NCBI GenBank assembly: GCA_049294415.1
Contig: JBAQCS010000056.1
Coordinates: 1 to 12,980, forward strand
Reading direction: 5' to 3'
Origin: JAEZRQ01 sp049294415
GTDB lineage: Bacteria; Patescibacteriota; Patescibacteriia; Patescibacteriales; UBA12465
DNA length: 12,980 bases
The translations under genes and the position numbers were made by a program. Under the pieces are notes generated by a model that saw only the letters and a program-made list of their open reading frames with translations, searched no databases and was not told where the DNA came from. Of the stretch, positions 1 through 9,000 are shown one piece after another (the first letter of the stretch is position 1; each line of letters opens with the position of its first letter).

Positions 1-210
1 CAGTAATCCAGCAGTAACCGTCGCTAAATCAGCCTTCATCTCAGTTAATAAATAGGCGGTATGTAACGGATGATTAATATATGGTTCACCATTTTTTCGT
101 AATTGCCCTTCATGAGCAGTATTGGCAAAATCATATGCTAGCCATAAAATTTCAGCATCTACTTTTGGGTGGTTTTCTTTGAATTTTTTGTAAATTCTAT
201 CAATTGTCAT
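1..210 (-). CDS. RelA/SpoT-family (p)ppGpp synthetase/hydrolase, N-terminal fragment
   Basis: Start of a gene read on the minus strand from an ATG at 210-208 and cut by the left window edge after 70 codons. The translation begins MTIDRIYKKF and contains AHEGQLRKNGEPYINHPLH at about residues 32-50. That is the first helix pair of the RelA/SpoT HD hydrolase domain; the histidine of INHP (His47) matches the first metal ligand of the family. The fragment ends at VTAGLL, where family members continue into the His-Asp dyad, so that dyad lies outside the window. RelA/SpoT enzymes make and/or hydrolyse the alarmone (p)ppGpp in the cytoplasm. Only the HD start is visible, so a full bifunctional Rel cannot be told from a short hydrolase-only protein. 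No Shine-Dalgarno is evident, only an A-rich leader. It is transcribed divergently from the surface-protein operon. Confidence 0.85.
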   Translation of the reverse strand, partial: MTIDRIYKKFKENHPKVDAEILWLAYDFANTAHEGQLRKNGEPYINHPLHTAYLLTEMKADLATVTAGLL

Positions 211-233
211 TTCTTTTTATTTTTTATTTTTTC

Positions 234-242
234 TGTTATAAT
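234..242 (+). promoter_or_regulatory. Candidate extended -10 promoter for the surface-protein operon
   Basis: TGTTATAAT matches the extended -10 form TGnTATAAT exactly, with TATAAT at 237-242. It would start transcription near 249, giving a leader of about 30 bases before the ATG at 281. No good -35 hexamer is seen at the expected distance, where the sequence is T-rich; extended -10 promoters can work without one. The region is very AT-rich, so a chance match is possible. Confidence 0.4.
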
Positions 243-243
243 T

Positions 244-252
244 ATTATATCA
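244..252 (-). promoter_or_regulatory. Candidate extended -10 promoter for the RelA/SpoT gene
   Basis: On the minus strand this reads TGATATAAT, again a perfect TGnTATAAT, with TATAAT at 249-244. Transcription would begin near 237, about 27 bases before the start codon at 210. It sits next to the plus-strand -10 at 234-242, so two polymerases could probably not occupy both at once. AT richness makes chance matches likely. Confidence 0.35.
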
Positions 253-270
253 TAATTAGCCAATAATTAT
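252..270. promoter_or_regulatory. Inverted repeat in the divergent promoter region, possible operator
   Basis: ATAATTA (252-258) and TAATTAT (264-270) are perfect 7-bp inverted arms around the 5-base spacer GCCAA. The repeat lies just downstream of the candidate plus-strand start point and in the -10 to -35 interval of the minus-strand promoter, so a bound protein could affect both genes. It contains only A and T in the arms and no regulator is encoded nearby, so this is a weak call. Confidence 0.2.
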
Positions 271-280
271 AATTAAATCG

Positions 281-2983
281 ATGAAAAATTCAATCTCGTT
301 TTTAAGAAGATTCGGTCTGCCTTTTTTGGTAGTTTTGGTCAGTCTTTTGTTGGTTAAAACCGTTTTTGCAGCCGGAGAAATTAACACTGGTATTAGTGAT
401 GTTGAGAGCTCTTTAGCTCTGAGTGATTCTAGTCCAGTTTCTATCGTTATCAGGATAATCCAAATTGCTTTAAGCTTTTTAGGATTTATCGCCGTTGTCA
501 TTGTTATTTATGCTGGTTTTTTATGGATGACTTCTGGTGGTAATGAAGATAAAATCGCTGAAGCTAAGCGTTGGTTGAAAAATGGCGCTATTGGATTACT
601 TATTATTCTATCGGCTTGGGGATTAGTTACGTTTGTTATTAAAAAATTAATTAATGTAACTGGTGGTAGTGTTTCTACCGGATCACCTTCTACAACAATT
701 GGAAGTTTTAATAATCTTAGTTTGGGAGCTATGGGGTCTTGTGTGATTGAATCAGTCTATCCTCAGGACGGCAAGAAAGAAGCTCCAAGAAACACTTCCA
801 TTTTAATTACTTTTAAGGAAAAAATTCAGTTAGATACAGTTTGTGTTAGTAAGACTAGTAAAGCCCCTTGTTCTTGTGATCAGGGTGATTGCAGTTTAAT
901 TAATCCAGCTAATATTCAGATTTATAAAACATCTCTTGGTAACGTACCGGCTACCAATTTTGCTAATGCCGCTGTTTCTTTTTCTAGTGATGAAAGAACC
1001 ATGTCCATTAGACCGTTAGAATATTTAGGAGCTTCAAATGGCAATGTAGAATACGCTGTTCGTCTTACTAATAATATTAAAAAGGTTGGTGGCGAGTCTT
1101 TATTTAAAACCTGTTCAGCTGATTTCTTTGAATGGAAGTTTGAAACTAGTAATAAATTAGATTTAGACGCACCACAAGTACTTCCTGGCGGAGTATTTCC
1201 TCCAGTAGATAATCAGGTTGATGTTAGTAATATTAGTGTGGCTCCTACCATTGCTCAGGCTCAGATAGCTGTTACCAGTTGTCCTAAAGTTTATTCTCCA
1301 GCACAACTAGTTAGTGTAAAACCACAGGGATCTTCGGTGGCTGCTAATGTAACTGTTGATTCTGGTTATTCAGGGGCAATTAAAGATTTTACTTTTGACG
1401 TTGTTCCAGCTAAAGATAAAGTACGTCTATATAGTGGCAGTAATCTATTAGGTACTGCTGACATCCTTAATGCTAAAGCCAATTTTGTTGGTTATTTTTC
1501 AGTAGTGTTAAATAGTGATTTTGCCGCTGGTAACTCTTGGGAGGTAAATATTAATCCATCCCAATCAGCTGATAACTTAATAGTGGGTTCTACGTCTTAT
1601 ATTTTTGTTAGTAAGCAAAGTGATAGCGGTAACGGCATAGTTGTGCCGGCTGTTTGTGATTTATCAGTTGCAGCCCTGAACATGGAATTAGCATTAAGTA
1701 GTCATTCAGATATTGTAGTTAGTAGATCTGGTGGCACCTTAACTCTTAAGGCTAAGTTAGCTGGTATTTCTGGCAACAGTTTAGCATTATCATCTAATAG
1801 TCAATCTTTAACTTTAAGACCTTTTACTGGTGGTAAAGATAGAGTTTCTAGTTATGAGATTAAAGGTAAAAAAGACAAACCAATGAATTCAGTAATTCAA
1901 ATCAACTTTAACGAAGCTATGAATCCTAGTGTTTTAGTGGGAACAGCCGATGAATTAAAAAATTACATTCAGGTTGTTAATGCTAATACGGGAGCTATTG
2001 CTGCTAGTGGTGTTTGTGCTAATAATTCTGATTGTTTATCTTACAACTGTCAGGCCGGACGTTGCGTGGGCAGTTATATTAGTGGCAAGTATTCTTTAAG
2101 TAGTGATTATGATACGGTGGAGTTTACTTCTGACAAAGAATGTGGAGTTAATAGTTGTGGTGAAGTTATGTATTGCTTGCCACCTAGCAGTCATTTATCA
2201 GTTAGGGTTAAAGCAGCTAGCTTAAAACAATGTGCTACTAAAGATAATTGTTTAGCACTTGCCCCATACTCCGAATGTTCTAACTGGACAAGTGGTAAAG
2301 TTTGTCGTGATATTACTAAGAATGTTAACTATCCTTTAGCTGATACTTTGAATTTAAACGGTGCGGTTGATTTAGCTTTTAATTCTTTAGATGGTAATCG
2401 TGATAATAGAGCTGATGGTCCAGTTAGCAGCGTTTACCCTTATTTTGTAGAGGGCGATGCTGACACTACTAAGCGTGATGGTTTTGAATTCTCATTTTAT
2501 ATTGGTAATCAAGTTAACTTAGACCCACCTTCTATTTCTTTGCTTAAGCCGACTAGCTTTGCTGCCAATATTACTGCTAAGGATCCAGTGGTTATTGATT
2601 TTAATGATTTAATGATGAATAACAGTTTGCGTACTGGTAGTGTTATTACTAGTAGCGGTTCAGTAAATACAGAGCATAAATTAATTAATTTAAGAAATGC
2701 TGTTAATAAACCTTTAGGCTATTGGATAACTACTGAAAATAAAGAAGTAGGTGTTTTAGATGGTGAGCCAGATATCACTAGTGTTAAAATTGGTCATTCT
2801 GATTTTTTTGAATCAGTAACCTATTTATCTCAAGTAGGATCTGGAGTAAAAAATATTTATCAAAATTGTTTTAAGCCAAGTACTGGCCCAGCTTGTACGG
2901 CTAACGATAAGAATCCTTCTTGTTGTTTTGGTTCTGCTACTAGTGCTTTAGACAAGGATGGTAATTGTTTACCACTGCAATAA
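281..2983 (+). CDS. Giant surface protein: VirB2/TrbC-like pilin hairpin fused to SbsA-type Ig domains
   Basis: Secreted, membrane-anchored protein of 900 residues; function not known. Order of parts: signal peptide (1-30, hydrophobic core then VFA before A31); a VirB2/TrbC-type hairpin with helices at about 53-81 and 101-124, joined by a short charged loop SGGNEDKIAEAKRWLK; a linker; a Big_5/SbsA-type Ig domain (about 155-290, key string ILITFKEKI near 175-182); a region at about 434-520 resembling a phage structural-protein domain (AGISGN then TGGKD); a second Big_5-like unit around INFNEAMNPS (541-550) with a disulfide loop starting at C579; a third around VIDFNDLMM (771-779). The C-terminus is cysteine-containing (NPSCCFG) with no LPXTG or terminal helix, so the hairpin is the likely anchor and the long domain should lie outside. 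VirB2 pilins are normally only about 100-130 residues, so this is a fusion. The ATG at 281 directly precedes the signal peptide; no Shine-Dalgarno is visible. First gene of the presumed operon, 41 bases before the next. Confidence 0.85.
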   Translation: MKNSISFLRRFGLPFLVVLVSLLLVKTVFAAGEINTGISDVESSLALSDSSPVSIVIRIIQIALSFLGFIAVVIVIYAGFLWMTSGGNEDKIAEAKRWLKNGAIGLLIILSAWGLVTFVIKKLINVTGGSVSTGSPSTTIGSFNNLSLGAMGSCVIESVYPQDGKKEAPRNTSILITFKEKIQLDTVCVSKTSKAPCSCDQGDCSLINPANIQIYKTSLGNVPATNFANAAVSFSSDERTMSIRPLEYLGASNGNVEYAVRLTNNIKKVGGESLFKTCSADFFEWKFETSNKLDLDAPQVLPGGVFPPVDNQVDVSNISVAPTIAQAQIAVTSCPKVYSPAQLVSVKPQGSSVAANVTVDSGYSGAIKDFTFDVVPAKDKVRLYSGSNLLGTADILNAKANFVGYFSVVLNSDFAAGNSWEVNINPSQSADNLIVGSTSYIFVSKQSDSGNGIVVPAVCDLSVAALNMELALSSHSDIVVSRSGGTLTLKAKLAGISGNSLALSSNSQSLTLRPFTGGKDRVSSYEIKGKKDKPMNSVIQINFNEAMNPSVLVGTADELKNYIQVVNANTGAIAASGVCANNSDCLSYNCQAGRCVGSYISGKYSLSSDYDTVEFTSDKECGVNSCGEVMYCLPPSSHLSVRVKAASLKQCATKDNCLALAPYSECSNWTSGKVCRDITKNVNYPLADTLNLNGAVDLAFNSLDGNRDNRADGPVSSVYPYFVEGDADTTKRDGFEFSFYIGNQVNLDPPSISLLKPTSFAANITAKDPVVIDFNDLMMNNSLRTGSVITSSGSVNTEHKLINLRNAVNKPLGYWITTENKEVGVLDGEPDITSVKIGHSDFFESVTYLSQVGSGVKNIYQNCFKPSTGPACTANDKNPSCCFGSATSALDKDGNCLPLQ

Positions 2984-3024
2984 AAATTATTTAATATTTT
3001 TTTGGAGATAAGTCTATTCTTAAT

Positions 3025-6000
3025 ATGTCAAAATTTAAAAAGCTTTTAATATTTATAGTGATAGTAGCGGGTGCAGCTTTTTTAGCTCCCCATCTATCTT
3101 TAGCAGCTGTTGATCCTGGATTGTCTACTGTTGATGGGTCTCTTAATCTTGGTTCAAGAAGTCCGCTAGAAATAGTCATGTCTATTATTAATTTTGCTTT
3201 AGGCTTTTTAGGTTTTATAGCCGTTTGTTTTATTTTGTGGGCTGGTTTTTTGTGGATGACTTCAGGTGGTAATGAAGAAAAAATTGCTACTGCTAAAAAT
3301 ATATTAAAAAATGGTGCTATTGGCCTATTAATTATTTTATCAGCTTGGGGAATTACTTATTTCATTATTACTAGAATTATTAGTGCGACAGGAGGAACTG
3401 TTTCTGGTGGAGACTCTTGTACTAATGGTTCTAGAATTTCTTGCGGTTGTGGCGGTGAGCAAACTTGTAATAGTGGCTCATGGGGACCATGTTTAGGTTC
3501 TACTTGTAATCCTTATGGAAACGACACAGTTTCTTGTGATGGTAATGCTGTACTTGGCGCTTGTCAGGCCGATAATAATTTATGTGGTGCTGATTATTTA
3601 TGTGATAGTACCGATTGTATTTGTAAGCCAAAACTGGGCCTCGGTCAGTCTTGCGACGCTACTCCTGGTGGCCAATGTAATGCCGATAACAATTTATGTG
3701 GCCCTTATTTAAAGTGTGACACCGACTCCTGTTTATGTGCTGGCCCTCCTGTTATTACTGGTATTAGTCCTGTTGGTGGTTTTTGTAGTAATGATGAGAA
3801 CAGAGCTTGTAATGTTGACGCTGATTGTTTAGCCGGTGCTGCTTGTAATACTACCACTCCTAATGGTGCCGCTAATAATTTCTTAACCATCTATGGTTAT
3901 AATTTTAATTCTACTTTAAATGCTGCTGATCAGCCGGTTATAAAAAATAATTTTGATAATGCCACAGCGGGCGGTTTATCAACTTCTTGGAGAGCAGAAA
4001 CTAAAAGTGGCGCTAAAGCTGTAGTTAGTGCTGCAGATTATCGTTCTGAAAAACAAAGTTTATTAATTCATCAAGATAAAGATTTAGTTTGGCCAGGCCA
4101 ATGTGGACAGAATCAATGTTCAACTATCGCTGGTTGTACTTGGAATGCCATTAATAAGACTTGTTCATTTTCAGCTAAAGACGAATGTAAAAAAACTTTA
4201 CCAGCTGTTTATAATGAAGGTGAAACCCTTTGTTATCCTAATGCTAATTTAAGCATGTCAGCTAAATTGTATTATGATGTTACTCCTTTAAATTTACAGG
4301 TAGGTAAAACTTATTCCATACAGTTTTATTATAAAGGGAAGACGGCTTCTAATTTATCCTTATCTTTTGGTGATAATCAATGCTTAGGTTATGGTAGTGC
4401 TGGTGCCTTAAAGTCAGAATATTCTTGGAATGGTTCTAATCTTTCTCCTACACCAGGCAGTAGTGATCCTTGTAATGTTAGTTACGGCGGCGCTTGTGCC
4501 GATCAATCTAACACTTGCTGTGCTAACGCTCCTTATCAAAAGAAATGTTACGCAGCTATTGAAATGTCACCTATTACATCAGGCTCTTATAGCGATTGGA
4601 AACTTTACTCTTACACAATTCAATACACTCCGGAAATGGATACCTGGCTTAATAAGAGTGGTCAGAAAAAAGTAGAATTTATTATTTCTACTTCTTATGC
4701 TGCTACTGGCGGAGCTGGCACTGATTTGTATATTGATGATTTTTCAATTTCTAAAATTTCAGAAGTTGGTCAAGTAACTTTCTTAGGAGCTAATAGTTCT
4801 CAAGCACAAGTAGCTAACTACCCTAAGACTTTAAATGCAAACTGTGTTAGCTCTTGGACTGATCGCCAAATTATTATAGCTATTCCAAATGGTGCCGCTA
4901 ATGGTCCGCTCCAAGTATCTAGAGAAAATAGTTCAGCTGGAAATGTTGACGTAACTAATGATGAGATTGGCCCTAAGATTGCTAATTTCATTAAGAATAA
5001 TATTGTTAGACCTGGTCTTTGTTCCGTTAGTCCAACCAGAGGTTTATTAGGAGATAAAGTGGTTTATCAGGGGGTTAATTTAAGAAGTGGTGAAGCTTAT
5101 TTTGGCGATTATTCAACTTCTTATAAAGGTATTAATTCTAACTTTGTTAATGATAACTTAACTGGACAAACTCTAGCGCCAAGCATTATGCCTGGTAAAA
5201 CAACAACTTTTGTGGAAGGGGCGGTATCTGGCGTTAATCAAAAAAGTAATACTTTAGCTTTTATTAAAGACCAGGATCCAGAAAAGGGTCCATACATTTC
5301 TTCTTTCGATCCAGTTGTTGGTCAAGCTGGACAATATGTAACTATTTTTGGTGGTGGTTTCGGCAACACTCGTGGTAGCCGCCAAGTTTATTTTGGGGAT
5401 AAGGAGGCTGTTTACGATTTTCCAGAAGTTTGTACTAATTCAGTTTGGAGTAATGATCAAATCATTGTTAAGGTCCCAGCTGGTTTAAGCGCCGGTCCAT
5501 TTCAATTAAAAGTTAATTTAGGGGAAGCAGTGATTTCTTCTGCTTTACTTTCCCCAAGCACTTTTAAATATGATGCAACTGTGCCGCTTAAAACTGGTTT
5601 ATGTAAAATAGATCCTATCTTGGGACAAGTTGGCTCTAAGGTTAATTTGTGGGGTGAATATTTTGGTTCAGCCGGAACTCAAGCTTCAGTGGTATTTAAT
5701 AGCAATAAGAGTACATCTTCTTTAATACTAAAAGATAATACAGCTGATAAAATTGAAACAGTCGTTCCAATGGATTCAATTACTGGTCCAGTTTATGTTC
5801 TCAAAAATGGAGAGTGGGGAAACGCACTAAATTTTAGTATTGGTAAATGTACCAAGAATGAGGAATGTTCTTCTTCTAGTCCAGTTTGTTGTCCAGGTAA
5901 TACTTATAAAACTGGTACTTGTGCCGCTTCTTTAGTTTCTTGTTATTTTGATATACCTAATTCAGTTTACGAAACCGCCTTTAATACAGGTTATAATAGT

Positions 6001-9000
6001 GCAACTTCTACCCCCTTTGATAGTTGTAGTGGCATGGCTAAATATTTTGGTTCTTGTCAGACTGGCCAATTCTGCCCAAATTCCCCTGGTAAATGCTCAC
6101 CATTTAATCCTCAAATCGAAGTAGTTGGTACTTGTGGTACAACTTTTGAATGTGGTGCTTTAAATTATTGTAAGACCAATCAAAATAATTGTACTTATAA
6201 TAAAGATAAAGATGTTTGTGTGGCCAATTCTTGTCAGTTAGCTAAAGATTTTGATTACTCTTTAGTTGATAAAGATGGCAAAGCCACAAATTTCAAGGGG
6301 CAATTAAGTTGCAAGGAATACAACGGTAAATTAGTTAAACATTTAAATGTTAAGACCACTTGCCCAGCTGGTTGGGTAAAAACTACTGATGGTTTTTGCG
6401 CTAATCCAACAGCCCTTTGTGAAAATTGTCCTAGTGAATTTTCTTGTCAGGATGATGGCAGTGGAGATGATATCGGTAGCTGTCAATCAACTGAAATTTG
6501 TGCTTCTTCTGCTTACTGTGGTCAAAATCCCAATAATTTAAATCAATACGCTTGTTTACAAACTGGTAATAAGAGTTGTGATTGTTGTTGTGAAATTGGT
6601 AAAGATACAGAATGTTGTGCTCCTCTTAAATGTGCTGGTACTTGTGGTAGTGATCAAACTAATGATGGCACCGGTTATGGTAGTTGTTCTGGTTGTGCTG
6701 ATGTAGGAACAACTGCTGCTCAGCATGATGCAGCTTGTAATTGTAGTACTGCTAGCGGTAAGTTCTGTGATATCTCTAAGGCTGGAGGCATTTGCGTGGA
6801 TTGCGCTGCTCTAGATGAGGCTGGTTGTTCAGAACACTCCGCTCAGTGTTGTTTCGATTCTGCTAAGAAAACTTGTCAGGGAGGAGACGGTACTATATTG
6901 CCTGGTGGAAAATGTGCTTATTATGATTGTGACGCCACTTTAAAAAATACTTGTAATAATACCGCCACTACTACTGGTCAATTTATAGCTACTTCAACTT
7001 GTGCTACTACTTGTGCTAAAAATCCTCAAACCATCTGTGATTTAGCTGGTTCCGATTCAGCTAAGTGTTCATCTTATGATGCTTGTTGTTTTGACGGCCC
7101 TAATAATAAATGTGTTAATGGTTTGGATAAGATAACTAACAATAGCATTAATTATTGTGCTAAATATGATTGTCTAAAGGGCGATGCTAATAGTTGTAAA
7201 GTAGGCTCTATCACGGGTGCTTATTTAGGTGCTCAAAATTGTTTCAATGCTTGTAATGATGTTCAACCTGGAGCTTCTTGTGCCTCTGATAAGCCAGGCA
7301 CATGTGATATTAGTGTTTGTGGTAATCCCTATAGTTGCATGAATCAATCTGGTGGCCTGCCATCTGGTGCTGATTGCGGCTTCTGTTGTTGCAAGCCAGG
7401 TGAAACTAATGGCGCTTTAACCTGTATAGCGGATCAAGGCGTTTGTGGCGGTGCTACTCGCGGACTATTTTGTGGTTGTAAGGATGATGCCCAATGCGGA
7501 GTTAAAGATAGTCAAGGTTGCGGTTTTGACACTTGCTGCCATGCTCGTCCTCAAATAGTTAAAACTTCCCCTGTTAATAATGCTGAATCAGTTTGTCGCA
7601 ATAGCCAAATAGTTATTGATTTCAATCAAACTATGAGTGTTGATACTTTGACTTCCAATATTTTATTAATTGAGGAAAAAGAATATGGCAAGGGAACTTG
7701 TTCTGAGGGCACGTTAGTAATGAATGACAATTTTGTTCCTAAGAACACTAGTTTATTAGCTAGAGTTTATCGTCAAATAAAATATAGTTGGCAGAATTTA
7801 TTTAGTGGATCAAATAGTGCTATGGCCGCTTTGCCACGCGAAGATAAATTATATTGTTTAGCTCCAAGTATTATTACCGCTGAACAATCTTTCTATAACG
7901 GTGCTACCACTACCAAAGTTTATCTTAGACCGCAAAAAATAATGACAGCTAATAATAATTATTTCGTAGTTGTTAAAGGTGATAAGGATTTAAATAGCAA
8001 TTTTGGTGTTATGAGTGAAGATAAAGTTGGCTTTAATGCTACAACTAGTCCTATTGTTGGCTTTGGTCCAAATAGTTCAATTAAAGTTGACGTTAAATTT
8101 AATAATACTAGTTTCCCTGGTTCTTACATTTTTAACTTCAAGACCATGGATAGTAAAGATGGTGAAAATGGTTTATGTGTAGTTAATAAAGTAGAGGTTA
8201 ATCCAGTTTCTTTCCTAGTTAAGACTTCGGTTGATGATGCTAGTGATAATGACTATCAACAAATTAGTACCTTTGATAAGCAGAGTGATAGTGATCGTTT
8301 GTTAGCTGCTCATGCTTATAGTATTGATGGTCAAATACTACAACCAGTTACTAGTTATTTCTGGGATTGGCAATGGAATATTGAAAATACTACTGTAGCC
8401 TCTTGGGCTAATGTAGCTGGGTTGCCGCTTGATAAAAAGGTGGTTGTTGCGAATGATAAAATAACTGATAACAGCACTAAGATAACCGCTAAGGTGGTTA
8501 TGGATAATTTCTCGACAGGCAAGGGTTGTAAAGCTAGTCCTTGTACTTGTGTAGGCGCTAATTGTTCTAATAATTGTTGTAATATTTCTTTAGAGGGTAA
8601 TGGTATAAATGGTGCCTCTGAAATGTATGTTTTCTTATGTGCTAACCCTTGGCCAGTAGAAAAGAATGGTTTATGGACTCCTTGGGCTGATTTATCTTTT
8701 GATAAAGATGGTAAACCAGTTATCAATCATAATTATAAATTTTACTATTGTCGTGATGCTGGGGAACCAGGTACAGCTGATGATTTACCAGCCATTGATG
8801 ATTCCGCGTTAATTTTAGGAGCTAATACTAATTTCTTCTGTAGTGATGGCGGAGCTGTTTGTAGTCAGGCTGGAGCCGCTTGCGGTCCAACTGGTAGCGG
8901 TGTTTGTGTGTGGAGCGTTCTTAAGGAATCATATTTTTTCCGCACAGCTATTCCTCAATCTGGTGAAGTAACTGAAGTTAAGGATACTGGCGCCGGAGGA

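Noticed and set aside
256..501. An 81-codon minus-strand reading frame overlapping the start of the first surface gene
   Set aside because: It is antisense to the signal peptide and pilin hairpin, and has no family features.
2890..2983. A C-terminal cell-wall sorting signal on the 900-residue protein
   Set aside because: The tail has cysteines (NPSCCFG, GNCLPLQ) but no LPXTG-like motif, hydrophobic helix or basic end; the 2178-residue protein likewise ends in a fibronectin III domain.
2984..3003. AT-rich stretch ending in a T run after the first surface gene, as a terminator
   Set aside because: There is no GC-containing stem; only weak A/T complementarity exists and the next gene starts 22 bases on, so read-through is more likely.
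3568..7270. DNA repeats as a CRISPR array or mobile element
   Set aside because: The repeats are in-frame protein repeats with few copies, varied sequence and no spacer pattern, terminal inverted repeats or transposase.
8355..8726. A 123-codon minus-strand reading frame opposite the 2178-residue gene
   Set aside because: It lies wholly inside a gene with clear domain content, has no recognisable domain or start signal, and its composition mirrors the sense codons.
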